This document shows positions 24,474 through 33,387 of a stretch of 64,000 bases of DNA, piece after piece (positions within the stretch are counted from its first letter, which is position 1; each line of letters begins with the position of its first letter). The translations under genes were made by a program, and so were the position numbers. Under the pieces are notes generated by a model. That model was not told where the DNA came from, made no database searches, and saw nothing but the letters and a program-made list of their open reading frames with translations. This DNA comes from a virus. The stretch lies in IMG/VR virus record IMGVR_UViG_3300024353_000005, positions 1 to 64,000 of that record; one strand, written 5' to 3'.

Positions 24474-24818
24474 TTATAGAATTTCCCCATATTCATTTAG
24501 CCGAGTTGTATCCTTTGGCTCTTCCACAGGAGCTGATGTTGGGATCGTTTCCAAGCCATCTATTTTGCCCTGCAAAATAACCAGTTCCTGCCTGATTTCC
24601 TCATACTTGGCATTGGTCGTTCCGACATCGCCTGCCACCTGCTCAACTTGCTTCTGAACAGAATCATTCAGCCTTCTCAAGAGCTGATGGACTGGGGTGT
24701 TACGCATTTCTTCACGATTTTGGGCTGTGTCGTGTTCGGGACACAGTTTCGCTATCGCCTTGTCTTCCACTGCTTCAACTAATGTGCCACAAACAAAACA
24801 TGGTATCTGTTTAGCCAT
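24474..24818 (-). CDS. zinc-finger plus helical protein, 114 aa
   Basis: N-terminal CFVC near 7 and CPEH near 26 give a C-C-C-H zinc site. Then a helical region with VQKQVEQVAGDVG and a tail ending in TTRLNEYGEIL. Start MAKQIPC behind AAGGAGGTGTAG. Function unknown. Confidence 0.65.
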   Translation of the reverse strand: MAKQIPCFVCGTLVEAVEDKAIAKLCPEHDTAQNREEMRNTPVHQLLRRLNDSVQKQVEQVAGDVGTTNAKYEEIRQELVILQGKIDGLETIPTSAPVEEPKDTTRLNEYGEIL

Positions 24819-24819
24819 T

Positions 24820-24993
24820 CTACACCTCCTTATCCTCACTTAAATAAATTGTTGAAATGGACCGTGTTCCACAAATTTCTTTCTCTTTAAATACTCGAAT
24901 AACCTCACTACCTGTTCCATTATCGTAAGCTAAATATACAGGTAAGGCACCATCATATTTTTGTAATTCATATATAAGTTCAAGAACTGTCAT
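24820..24993 (-). CDS. hypothetical phage protein, 57 aa
   Basis: MTVLELIYELQKYDGALPVY, then beta-like repeats with YDNGTGSEVIRVF. The TVxELIxxLxxxxGxLPVxL pattern is common in small phage proteins of unknown role. Ends GAGGTGTAG, forming the next SD. Confidence 0.65.
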   Translation of the reverse strand: MTVLELIYELQKYDGALPVYLAYDNGTGSEVIRVFKEKEICGTRSISTIYLSEDKEV

Positions 24994-25177
24994 TCATCCC
25001 CCTATCTATAAATAAATTTTTATCTGGTTTTCCCATAGTAGAATAATTATGATAATTGCCACACCTGTTACACCATATTTCTAATAAGTATTGTTGCTCA
25101 TAACCATATCCTAAATCACAACCATCATTATGACAATTTAATCTTTTAGTCAGAAACCATTTTAGTAGATGAAACAT
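24980..25177 (-). CDS. zinc-binding hypothetical protein, 65 aa
   Basis: CHNDGC near 15 and CNRCGNYHNYS near 36 form a ribbon. Basic N-terminus. Overlaps the next gene by 14 nt. Role unknown. Confidence 0.6.
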   Translation of the reverse strand: MFHLLKWFLTKRLNCHNDGCDLGYGYEQQYLLEIWCNRCGNYHNYSTMGKPDKNLFIDRGMNDSS

Positions 25178-25185
25178 TCGCTAAC

Positions 25186-25386
25186 CTATTCCTCTTTGTC
25201 TTCCAAGAAATTATTACATTTCCTGATATGGCTTGTAATCTTTATGATATATTGATTAGGATCTATATTTTCTATCATATCCAAAAGCTTCTTATACTTT
25301 GTATAGATTCCACAAGTATTGGCATGCTGGCACTTTTGGCATATACATCTATGAGAATCGATTACCACAGACTTTTTCAGCGACAT
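25186..25386 (-). CDS. Cys-rich hypothetical protein, 66 aa
   Basis: CICQKCQHANTC near 14-25 packs four Cys in twelve residues, plus a later Cys at 57, a compact metal site. SD AAGGATAGGG some 11 nt before the ATG. Unknown function. Confidence 0.6.
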   Translation of the reverse strand: MSLKKSVVIDSHRCICQKCQHANTCGIYTKYKKLLDMIENIDPNQYIIKITSHIRKCNNFLEDKEE

Positions 25387-25396
25387 GGCTACTACC

Positions 25397-25657
25397 CTAT
25401 CCTTCTTTATTGACTTTATACTTTCTTCCAGAATCTATCTTGCCTAAACCATGGCATACAGGACAAAGTTTCGTGCCATACATCTTTCTTCCAGCACCCG
25501 AAATGGTAACTGTTATCACTCGGCCTTCTTTACATCTTGAGCATTTTATATATACCCTCATGTCGTCATCTGTTATATTAACTTCTTGCTGCTTTTTCGT
25601 GCTGTGTATCTGTTCAGCAGGATTTCGTTTCCAGAATTTTCTAAACTTGATGATCAT
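25397..25657 (-). CDS. DnaJ-type zinc-knuckle protein, 86 aa
   Basis: CSRCKEGR near 39 and CPVCHGLGKI near 65, the two halves of a DnaJ-like cysteine ribbon, between basic ends. TAAATG junction with the methyltransferase upstream. Role unknown. Confidence 0.65.
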   Translation of the reverse strand: MIIKFRKFWKRNPAEQIHSTKKQQEVNITDDDMRVYIKCSRCKEGRVITVTISGAGRKMYGTKLCPVCHGLGKIDSGRKYKVNKEG

Positions 25658-26164
25658 TTACTTTCCTTTACTAACTCCACGAACATTAAATCCCTTGGTA
25701 AATTTAGCCCGTAGCAAAACCAAGCTGTTTGGAACCATGCTCCACTTCCCTTTCCAGAAGGGAGTTTCAAAATTGATCCTCTTGTTTGGTATTAGCAGTT
25801 GTATTCCATATTTTTTGTATAATTTACCTCTTTTTTTGCCCTCTAAAGCAGTTAGTGGCATAAGCAAAGCAAAAGGTTTTTCCAACTCATAACACCTAGC
25901 TAAAAATTTATCTTTAATTGAGTATGGTGGATTTGTAACTATACAATCACACTCTTTATAACTGTTTAAAAAATCAAAATCCTTATCACTCCCTATTACA
26001 TCAAACCCTTCACTTTTTAAAAAATTAAATAGATTTCCTTTCCCCCACGCACACTCCCATATAATCCACTCCCTTTTCAAATAAGGTAATAAGAAATCTA
26101 ATGCTATTTTAGGTGTTTGGAAATTATCGGGTCTTCCATTACTCTGAATTTTTAATTTTTTCAT
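25658..26164 (-). CDS. DNA adenine methyltransferase (NPPY type)
   Basis: 168 aa. SAM-binding WECAWGKGNLFNFL (about 35-48) and catalytic TNPPYSIKDKF (near 77-80). N-terminal DNFQTPKIALDFLLPYL is the phage Dam-like start. Shorter than 12341-12919 and not a close copy of it. Start overlaps the upstream gene by 26 nt with SD AAGGATAAAG. Confidence 0.85.
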   Translation of the reverse strand: MKKLKIQSNGRPDNFQTPKIALDFLLPYLKREWIIWECAWGKGNLFNFLKSEGFDVIGSDKDFDFLNSYKECDCIVTNPPYSIKDKFLARCYELEKPFALLMPLTALEGKKRGKLYKKYGIQLLIPNKRINFETPFWKGKWSMVPNSLVLLRAKFTKGFNVRGVSKGK

Positions 26165-26489
26165 CTTTATCCTTATAAAATTTTAGTAATAGGTAACACC
26201 AGACAGCAATTTTAATTATATCCCTTTCTCTCCTATCATTCTTGAATCTAATTAATCTTTTTAGTATATCACAAATAATAAAGCTCACATACCCATCTTC
26301 TCCCACAACCTGTGGCATAATGTCTATTGTTTCTGCCTTATCTTTTTCTGCTCCAGTATATTTATCTGTCCCTTGAAGTATAATACTTTTCATATGTCCT
26401 ATGAACTCATCGAAATAAGATAACTTTCTCGGAATATCCTTCTCTTTAGCTTGAATTTTTCTGCTTTTGTCCCTGTCATTTTTTAACAT
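26139..26489 (-). CDS. conserved phage protein, 116 aa
   Basis: Core GTDKYTGAEKDKAETIDIMP, QVVGEDGYVSFI and RRERDIIKIAVWCYLLLKFY. This looks like a recurrent phage family that I cannot name; helical with conserved acidic residues, so a nucleotide-pyrophosphatase-like fold is conceivable. SD GGAG 8 nt from the ATG. Confidence 0.65.
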   Translation of the reverse strand: MLKNDRDKSRKIQAKEKDIPRKLSYFDEFIGHMKSIILQGTDKYTGAEKDKAETIDIMPQVVGEDGYVSFIICDILKRLIRFKNDRRERDIIKIAVWCYLLLKFYKDKDEKIKNSE

Positions 26490-26740
26490 TCTTCAATCTC
26501 CTTTTCCAAAGGTTTCACAATATTATCAAACCTGTCCTTATCAACCTCTTTCGGAATCGCCTTTAATAAGTCTATCGAAAATTCTGTGTTTAATCTTTGC
26601 TGTCTTACTACATAGTCCATAATCATCTTCTTAAAATCATCTGGCTTATCGTTTTTTATGGTCTCTTATAATTTGCTCGTGAGGGCTGTGTAAGCCTTCT
26701 GGAATTTCTGTATCTGCTGGATTTTCTTAAGCCGTTTCAT
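26483..26740 (-). pseudogene. small helical protein gene split by in-frame TAA
   Basis: ATG at 26740 opens MKRLKKIQQIQKFQKAYTAL and four more codons, then TAA at about 26668-26666. The same frame goes on for 60 sense codons (ETIKNDKPDDFKKMI onward) to a stop that overlaps the next gene's SD region. Together they read as one 85-residue helical protein. Internal ATG codons could restart translation. Nonsense mutation or sequence error is likely. Confidence 0.5.
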
Positions 26741-27277
26741 TTACAATTCCTTATCAGCCAACCCATATTTTATGGCTTCTTTGGCAGTCAACCATTTTTC
26801 TTTAGCTTTGGCTTCTTCCAATATCTTTTTAGGCAAATCACTCCTATCCAAAACATAATCATCGTATAATTTCTCATATTGTTCAGCATTTAATATCCTT
26901 GATTTGACAAAACTTACATAGTCATTTGTACCGATAGAAACAGGATGTATCATAACAAAAGCCCGCTTAGAGATATATCGCCTTCCTTGAGTACCAGCCA
27001 ATAGAATAGGAAGGGCCATCGAACAGATTTCTCCGACACCGATAGTCTTAATAGAACATCTACATTTTTCCATAACATCGACAAGTGCCCAGCCATCGCC
27101 TGTAAATCCACCTGGACTATTAATATAAATAGTAATGGGTCTTCGCTTCCTATCCCTATCGAGTTCAAGAAGCCTCATAATAATCTTTTCAACACTCTCG
27201 CTGTTGATTTCCTTGAAAAGATGGAGAACACGGGATTTATCTCTTCGCTGTTTCTTATTTTTCCTCTTCTTGGTCAT
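26741..27277 (-). CDS. ClpP-like serine protease
   Basis: 178 aa. ClpP/crotonase fold with nucleophile S86 in GEICSMALPIL, H111 in FVMIHPVS, the oxyanion-side INSPGGFTGDG at 52-62, and C-terminal LTAKEAIKYGLADKEL. Basic N-terminal extension (first 14 residues) is unlike host ClpP. No Clp ATPase is seen here. In phages such proteins often serve capsid maturation, but this one lies among early genes, so host protein turnover is also possible. Confidence 0.9.
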   Translation of the reverse strand: MTKKRKNKKQRRDKSRVLHLFKEINSESVEKIIMRLLELDRDRKRRPITIYINSPGGFTGDGWALVDVMEKCRCSIKTIGVGEICSMALPILLAGTQGRRYISKRAFVMIHPVSIGTNDYVSFVKSRILNAEQYEKLYDDYVLDRSDLPKKILEEAKAKEKWLTAKEAIKYGLADKEL

Positions 27278-27293
27278 TTTCTCTGCTTTCTTT

Positions 27294-27728
27294 TCATTTC
27301 TTATCTTTTTGTTTAATTATTTTAATTTGAACATATTTTAATTTTAAAGTTAAATAAATTGCTCCTGCACAAATTGTAGCCAATAAATATTCACCCATTC
27401 CACATAAAATTCCGATACCTACAATCGCCCAAAGTGTACTTGCTGTAGTAATACCCTCAATTTTCTTTTTATTAGTTATCATTACCCCACCACCGAGAAA
27501 GCCAACGCCTGCAATAGTATAAGCAATTATTCTTCCTAAATCATACTTAATCCCCTCAGAAGTAGGAACATCTCTCAAAATAAGTGAAATAATGGTGAAC
27601 ATAGTAGCACCAAGACAAATTAACATAGCATCTCTTAAACCCGCTGGTTTCTTTTGAGACTCTCGTTCCCACCCAATTAAGGCACTTAAAAGTAGACTTA
27701 AACCTATACCTATTAGATGATTAATCAT
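27294..27728 (-). CDS. MgtC/SapB-family membrane protein
   Basis: 144 aa with four hydrophobic segments. Family signatures are clear: LIGWERESQKKPAGLRDA near 18-35, LGATMFT, GVGFLGGGVMI and ITTASTLWAIVGIGILCG. MgtC proteins modulate F-type ATP synthase and ion balance in bacteria; a phage copy could tune host energy metabolism. Lacks the C-terminal ACT-like domain of Salmonella MgtC. ATGA-coupled to the next gene upstream. Confidence 0.85.
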   Translation of the reverse strand: MINHLIGIGLSLLLSALIGWERESQKKPAGLRDAMLICLGATMFTIISLILRDVPTSEGIKYDLGRIIAYTIAGVGFLGGGVMITNKKKIEGITTASTLWAIVGIGILCGMGEYLLATICAGAIYLTLKLKYVQIKIIKQKDKK

Positions 27729-28375
27729 TTTTCACCTTTACCTTCTTTAACAGGCTTGTCTGGTTTTTGCTCGGATTTGAACTCTTCTAATGCTTTTTCA
27801 GCTTCTTTTTTGAGTGCTTTAAAATCCTTATAATCCTCTTTAATCGCTTCTAATGCTTGAGTAAAATTGGGATAGATTTTTCTTTGGTCAATAGGTTTGG
27901 TTTTGCCTCTACCCATTCTAACTATCCAAGAATTTTTGTCGAAAATAGATTCTTGCACAACTGTATAAATTGGAATACGATGCCTATAAGCATATGAGAG
28001 TTCGCTAATTGTCCCACCCATTTGGACTTTTTTGCCCTTACTATCGTGGAACTTTAAAAATACTATGATAAAATCACTTTTTTCAACACAATCCAAATCC
28101 ATATCTATTATTCTTTCCATCGCTGGGTCAAATTTATCCCAATGTCCCCCCTGTCTCCATCCCTGTAATACTTCTTTAACCTTTTCTAATGGAATATTTG
28201 GGTCAACATATCCTTTCAACTTCTCATTCTCCATTCGACAGGGATCTTGAATTACAATTTTAGAACCAAAATATTCAATCAGTTCTGGAGTAATCTTATC
28301 CCTCCACTGGACACCCCCATCTGGAATGTCCTCCATCGCCCCACACAAATAGGTAACCAATTTTTCGTCTATCAT
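27725..28375 (-). CDS. nucleoside 2-deoxyribosyltransferase-like protein
   Basis: 216 aa. N-terminal YLCGAMEDIPDGG, central DMDLDCVEKSDFIIVFL and GGTISELSYAYRHRIPIY match the deoxyribosyltransferase fold that handles nucleosides or nucleotide sugars; a disordered Lys/Glu tail follows. Close to UDP-sugar dehydrogenase and glycosyltransferase genes, so its substrate may be a nucleotide derivative in DNA or glycan modification. Confidence 0.75.
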   Translation of the reverse strand: MIDEKLVTYLCGAMEDIPDGGVQWRDKITPELIEYFGSKIVIQDPCRMENEKLKGYVDPNIPLEKVKEVLQGWRQGGHWDKFDPAMERIIDMDLDCVEKSDFIIVFLKFHDSKGKKVQMGGTISELSYAYRHRIPIYTVVQESIFDKNSWIVRMGRGKTKPIDQRKIYPNFTQALEAIKEDYKDFKALKKEAEKALEEFKSEQKPDKPVKEGKGEK

Positions 28376-29175
28376 TTTATATCCTTATTTCTAACTCGCA
28401 GATTTAACCGCCAAATTTCTTCCAATAAATATGGGCAATAACCTGCTTCCCTTGACCTGTAAATTAGTGCATTTAGGTCTTTTGGAAAGCAAACTCCACC
28501 AAATCCTAATTTACCATCTAAACCTGGCATTTTAATATTCGTTCCTATTCTTTTATCGTAACTTAAAACTTGCTCAATTATTTTATATTCTATTCCTAAT
28601 CGCCTACAAATTTGATATAACTCGTTGGCGAGTGCTATCTGCCCAGCCAGCATTATATTAGAGGCATATTTAACTATTTCAGCCTCGGCGAAAGTGACTC
28701 TGATAATTGGGATGTCTTTGAATACTTCACGATACATTTTTTCGAGTGTCTGAAAGATTTCATTTTTATCTGTGCCAATTACTATTCGTTTGGAATTGAG
28801 CATATCTTCATAGGCATATTTAGCCCTTAAAAACTCTGGGTTGTGTGCAAAATTAAATTGTGGAAATCTGCTAGCAAATCGTGTGGTCGTGCCTGGGACT
28901 ACTGTACTCTTGATAACGATTATCTTATTGGATTTGGTTAATCTTTGTATTTGTATTAGGGAGTCTTTTATATCTCTTAGGCCAATTCTACCGCTTCTCA
29001 ACATAGGCGTAGGAACTGCGATGAAAATAATCTGACAGTTATCCACCAATTCTTTGTCGGTAGATACTATTTCATCCTTCTTATACTTGTCATAGTAATA
29101 GACCCTGTGTGCCTGTTCAAGCACTTTGCCTGTTGCCGAGCCTACTATGCCAGTTCCCCAGATACCTATGTTCAT
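28372..29175 (-). CDS. UDP-glucose/GDP-mannose 6-dehydrogenase, short form
   Basis: 267 aa. NAD site GIWGTGIVGSATG at the start (ATG at 29175 behind AAGGGTGG), VKSTVVPGTT, HNPEFLRAKYAYEDM and the catalytic GFGGVCFPKDLNAL with Cys near 229. Cellular enzymes are about 400-450 aa; this one stops soon after the catalytic loop and lacks most of the C-terminal nucleotide-sugar domain. Either a minimal enzyme or a degrading gene. Would supply uronic acid for glycan synthesis. Confidence 0.85.
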   Translation of the reverse strand: MNIGIWGTGIVGSATGKVLEQAHRVYYYDKYKKDEIVSTDKELVDNCQIIFIAVPTPMLRSGRIGLRDIKDSLIQIQRLTKSNKIIVIKSTVVPGTTTRFASRFPQFNFAHNPEFLRAKYAYEDMLNSKRIVIGTDKNEIFQTLEKMYREVFKDIPIIRVTFAEAEIVKYASNIMLAGQIALANELYQICRRLGIEYKIIEQVLSYDKRIGTNIKMPGLDGKLGFGGVCFPKDLNALIYRSREAGYCPYLLEEIWRLNLRVRNKDIK

Positions 29176-29330
29176 TTTACCACCCTTAAAGAATTTTGTG
29201 TAAAACAAATTGGACATATAGTATTACCACTTTCGTTATCTAAAAACCATTCAGTAAAATACTGCACTTTGCAGGCTAAACATTTAAAGAGTTTTCTATA
29301 TCCTTTGCCAATTTGGAAAACTTTAATCAT
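29172..29330 (-). CDS. zinc-ribbon protein, 52 aa
   Basis: CLAC near 17 and CPIC near 39 form a classic four-Cys ribbon. ATGA overlap with the dehydrogenase gene. Function unknown. Confidence 0.65.
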   Translation of the reverse strand: MIKVFQIGKGYRKLFKCLACKVQYFTEWFLDNESGNTICPICFTQNSLRVVK

Positions 29331-29452
29331 TTTATTCTCTTTAATGTTAGTTCGTGAATATCCTTAATAAATTTCTTGATTTGATATACCACATACTTTC
29401 GTTCATCCCATAATCTAAGTAAAAACCATTTTAAATAATAAATAAATTTCAT
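29327..29452 (-). CDS. small basic helical protein, 41 aa
   Basis: MKFIYYLKWFLLRLWDERKY then a helical, lysine-rich end. Junction with the upstream polyprotein is GGAGGATAAAATG, the SD sitting in the polyprotein's final Leu-Gly-Gly codons. ATGA overlap downstream. Confidence 0.6.
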   Translation of the reverse strand: MKFIYYLKWFLLRLWDERKYVVYQIKKFIKDIHELTLKRIK

Positions 29453-29453
29453 T

Positions 29454-32400
29454 TTATCCTCCTAATCTAACCAACCAACTTGTGTCCTTAAAAGTTTCTA
29501 TTCTTTGTTTCCCAAATATCTCATCAACTGCTTTCGTAACATCTGGTAAATACCCGTAATCGTGTCCACCAATCATTCCATTCGGCTTTATCTTTGGTAG
29601 CCAAGTTTCAATATCTTCTTTCACATTTTCATACTGGTGATTACCATCTATATAAACAAAATTAAAAGCCTTGTCCCCAGATTTTTTACTCTCTTTTGCA
29701 CTCTCGCCTTTTATTTTTATTACATTATTAAATTTCTTCATTCTAATATCAAAAGCCTGTTCTATTAATTCCATAGGATATTGTTGATAAAACGATTTAT
29801 CATCCCCATCATAGTAATTCTTCCAAGGGTCAATAGCATAAACTCTTTTACATTTCTTGGCGAATAGTTCGGTAGACTCCCCTATGTAACTTCCAACCTC
29901 TACCATAACACATTCCTTCGGCAATCCGCTAATCAGTTCTTGTAATCCTTCTTTTCCTCCTACAAAGTTCCTCACATACATCCCTTTTGGAATATCGCTT
30001 TCTTTTATTATTTTACTTTTTTCCACAGTCTTATCAGTAACCTCATAAAAATAAGTCAAATTATATGGGTTAAATTGCGCTGTAGATTTATAACCAAAAG
30101 ATGCTAAATAATTATCTATTCTTTGTTTCAAAATAGCCGATTTCGCTTCTATAAATAAGTATGGATGACATTTCTGCAAAGTCTTTTTAGCACCCTGTAA
30201 TACATTATACTCATAATCTTCAACATCTATTTTGATAAGTGATATTTCCTCATCTTTCAATACTTCATCAAGGGTAATCATTTTTATAGAGTTTCCCTCT
30301 TTTATATAAGTCCTTCCATCATATTCTATTCCTGATCCACTTGGGGATTTTTCTAAATCACAAAAACCTGCTTTCGCTCCCACAGCATAAGGAAAAACTT
30401 TAATGTCCCTCAACTTATTCATTTTTATATGATTTTCTAATACTTTTCTAACCTTATCATATGGCTCAAAAGCAAAAATTTTAGAGTGTGGACAAAATAA
30501 ACTAAAAAATATAGTATGATTTCCTATATTAGCCCCCACATCTACTATAACTTTATTTTTATCAAGCTTTAATTTTCTTGAGAACTCCAATAACTCCTCT
30601 TCATAGAAATTCCCATTCCACAAAAACCTCTGATTACTAACATCATTATTCGTAATAGATGTATCTATCCAAATTACCTTGTTGTAATTCTTTAATAGAA
30701 CTTCTCTTTTTTCAGCTAAGATTGCTTTCCATTTTCCATATTGCTCATTTTTAGTCAATATATTCGGCTTTGTTATATGTCCACCATTTTCGTGTGCCTC
30801 TAAAATCTCTCGCATAAATTTATCTTTATCATCTGTCAATAAATCGCTGTTTACGGCCTCTCTCAAAGCACCATAGCCTTTCGTGCAAAGTATATGAGTT
30901 CGGCAACCCAATATTTCCGCCAAATAAGGGGATACCCCAAATGTTTCTGGGAAATCGTTGACATAAAACATTCCTACCGAACTTGCTATCTCCCTTATTA
31001 CATCTTCTAATGTAGAGAGACTCCCTAAAAATACTATCCCAGCTTCCTTTAATTTTTGCTCGTTCACCTTATCATACCCAGGTGTGCAAACATATAACTT
31101 TGCACCTATAAATCGACCATCCTTTTTTAGTTCCGACCATAGTTTAATCGTGCTATCTAATCCTTTCACATTAGCACTTGCATAGATATATTTATTCTTA
31201 TCTTTCTCTGCTTTGTAATTATAAATCCAATCTGGAAGCCACAATTTTATCGTTTCAATATTCTTAACATATTTTTCGAAGAGAGATTTCTGCCAATCTG
31301 ATACTGTAATAAGAGTAGCGTTATCCTTATTTAAAGCCTCGAATAAATGCTTATGAGCAAGCGGTGGTGCATCGTGTGCCCATACAATAAGTCTTTTATA
31401 TTTAATTGGAGGCAAACTGCTATATCTAAAAACTATCAGGGTATCGCACTCGTAATTATAACAGTTATTATAGTTTTTCCACAATATTCTATCATGCACC
31501 TTTGGTTTATCAGTTCTAGAGAAAGCCAGCACTTTCTTTTCTTTAGCAAGCTCGGTTAGTAAAAGTGATGCTTCTAATATTGAAGCCCCGACCCCTCTCT
31601 CTTTCCAAGTTCTTGAGGTAAATGGTGTCGTAACATCATCGTAAAAGATAATATCATATTTTATAGGTTTCTTCTCTTTATAGTTAATCACAGCAAACTT
31701 TTTATTTGTAGTATTGTATTCAACATATTTCTTTCTTAATTTCTTTGATACATTTTCGAGTAATTGCTTTTCCATTCCACGATTTGTATCATCGATTAGT
31801 ATAGGAACTTTGGTATTAAATAATTTGAGATTTTCATAAAAACCCTTTCTTCCTATATACCCAGGTGGGCCATCTACTAATATTATGTCATACTTGGTCG
31901 GAAGTTCCTTTTTTAATATATCCACATCATACCAGCCATTTTTTATAGATGCATAAATATATTTAGCCCTATTTGTAAGATTAAGCCACTCTTTATCATG
32001 CTCCACAGAATATACTTTGTAGTCCTTCGCCAAATCTATTGTGCTTTTCCCACTTCCAAGTTCTAGTATGGTGCTTCCTCTTGGGATATTCCTTCTTATC
32101 CAATTATACATTTCCTTATCCATAGACCACTCTGAAATTTTGTTCAGTGAAAATTCTCGATTCTTTATATTCTGCTCTTTAATAGATTTAGGAATTCCTG
32201 TCATAGAATCTATCCTATTACATACCCTAATCGACTCCGCATATTTTCCTACATAATAAAGAGCAATTGAATACTCAAACAACATCAAATAACTGTAGAT
32301 ATTCTGCTCAACGAATAACACATCTAATTTGGGATATTTTATTCCGATTCCTATTCTGGAGAACTCGTATGCCAGTTGCCTCTGTCCAAGATTGCGATAT

Positions 32401-33215
32401 AAAAGTGTCAGTTTAAAAATGGCTTCTGCTCTCGTTGGTCTGTAGTTATATGCCTTTAGATAACTGGTAATAGCTTTATTGTTATCTTTGAGTAATAAAT
32501 AACAGTTGCCTATCTGATATAAACTGCGATAAACTTCCTCTTGCCAACCTCCGAAATTTACTCGTTTCCGATAATATCTGATAGCCTGCTGGTATCTACC
32601 ATCTTCCCGCAAAGATTGAGCCAAATAAAATGTATATCTCACCTTATTTTCTGGGTCTGTCTTTATAGCATTTTTCAAAATCTCAATATCCCTCTTTATC
32701 TTTGTGGAATAATTCATAGCTCGCTTCCCGTCGTGCAAATCCATAAATCTGATATTATTTAATTGTCCAACAGTTGCTTTATTAGTGGATAAGAAGTTGT
32801 GTATAATTCCCTTATACTTACATCCACAATCAGGCTTAAAAATCTTGGGGAAATGGTGCTGCAATGTTGGATATTTTACGATACAGTTATAAATGTCTTT
32901 ATCCAGTTTATCCTTATCAAAATCCTTATCAACTTCTAAAACTTGGTCGGCATCCATTACCAAGATATAATCTGCTTTGCCCTTTGCTTCCTCGATATAA
33001 TAGTTTCTGGTTTCGCCAAATCCAGCCCAATCCTTTATGATTATTTCCCCTGGAATATCCTTGAGAACATCACGAATAATCTCCACAGTATTATCAGTAG
33101 ATTTGGTATCCTCTATTATCACATAGGAGTCAATGATGCCCTTGACGGAATCGAGGCAACGTTTTATCACCCTCGATTCGTTTTTGACTATCATTGCTAA
33201 TGCTAAAGTTTTCAT
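29454..33215 (-). CDS. giant glycosyltransferase/methyltransferase polyprotein
   Basis: 1253 aa with six recognisable parts. 1-100 is a family 2 glycosyltransferase (LAMIVKNESRVIKRCL, DADQVLE). About 180-350 has TPR-like helices. About 375-520 is a SAM methyltransferase (ILELGSGKST, DIILVDGPPG). About 540-830 is a GT4-type glycosyltransferase (GVGASILEAS, DFPETFGVSPYLAEILG). About 885-1060 is an FkbM methyltransferase (VIVDVGANIGNHT, LIKIDVEDYEYNVLQGA). About 1100-1250 is a second class I methyltransferase (VEVGSYIGEST, VYIDGNHQYENV). It likely builds and methylates a glycan or glycosylates a phage or host surface molecule. The fused order is the notable feature. Confidence 0.9.
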   Translation of the reverse strand: MKTLALAMIVKNESRVIKRCLDSVKGIIDSYVIIEDTKSTDNTVEIIRDVLKDIPGEIIIKDWAGFGETRNYYIEEAKGKADYILVMDADQVLEVDKDFDKDKLDKDIYNCIVKYPTLQHHFPKIFKPDCGCKYKGIIHNFLSTNKATVGQLNNIRFMDLHDGKRAMNYSTKIKRDIEILKNAIKTDPENKVRYTFYLAQSLREDGRYQQAIRYYRKRVNFGGWQEEVYRSLYQIGNCYLLLKDNNKAITSYLKAYNYRPTRAEAIFKLTLLYRNLGQRQLAYEFSRIGIGIKYPKLDVLFVEQNIYSYLMLFEYSIALYYVGKYAESIRVCNRIDSMTGIPKSIKEQNIKNREFSLNKISEWSMDKEMYNWIRRNIPRGSTILELGSGKSTIDLAKDYKVYSVEHDKEWLNLTNRAKYIYASIKNGWYDVDILKKELPTKYDIILVDGPPGYIGRKGFYENLKLFNTKVPILIDDTNRGMEKQLLENVSKKLRKKYVEYNTTNKKFAVINYKEKKPIKYDIIFYDDVTTPFTSRTWKERGVGASILEASLLLTELAKEKKVLAFSRTDKPKVHDRILWKNYNNCYNYECDTLIVFRYSSLPPIKYKRLIVWAHDAPPLAHKHLFEALNKDNATLITVSDWQKSLFEKYVKNIETIKLWLPDWIYNYKAEKDKNKYIYASANVKGLDSTIKLWSELKKDGRFIGAKLYVCTPGYDKVNEQKLKEAGIVFLGSLSTLEDVIREIASSVGMFYVNDFPETFGVSPYLAEILGCRTHILCTKGYGALREAVNSDLLTDDKDKFMREILEAHENGGHITKPNILTKNEQYGKWKAILAEKREVLLKNYNKVIWIDTSITNNDVSNQRFLWNGNFYEEELLEFSRKLKLDKNKVIVDVGANIGNHTIFFSLFCPHSKIFAFEPYDKVRKVLENHIKMNKLRDIKVFPYAVGAKAGFCDLEKSPSGSGIEYDGRTYIKEGNSIKMITLDEVLKDEEISLIKIDVEDYEYNVLQGAKKTLQKCHPYLFIEAKSAILKQRIDNYLASFGYKSTAQFNPYNLTYFYEVTDKTVEKSKIIKESDIPKGMYVRNFVGGKEGLQELISGLPKECVMVEVGSYIGESTELFAKKCKRVYAIDPWKNYYDGDDKSFYQQYPMELIEQAFDIRMKKFNNVIKIKGESAKESKKSGDKAFNFVYIDGNHQYENVKEDIETWLPKIKPNGMIGGHDYGYLPDVTKAVDEIFGKQRIETFKDTSWLVRLGG

Positions 33216-33234
33216 TATCTTTCTTTCCTAAATA

Positions 33235-33387
33235 TTATTTCTTCTTGCCTTCTACAAATCTGCCAGTACTGGCCGAGTAAGCACTAATTGTGATTCTCTG
33301 TTTCCATTTAGGCCATCTTTGGACTATATCATAATCGTCAGAAACAGTTTTCCAAAAGGAACTATTATCCTTATCTCGTCTTTTCAT
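33235..33387 (-). CDS. hypothetical protein, 50 aa
   Basis: MKRRDKDNSSFWKTVSDDYD, then QRWPKWKQRITISAYSAS. Basic and aromatic. ATGA overlap with the upstream gene; no family recognised. Confidence 0.6.
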   Translation of the reverse strand: MKRRDKDNSSFWKTVSDDYDIVQRWPKWKQRITISAYSASTGRFVEGKKK

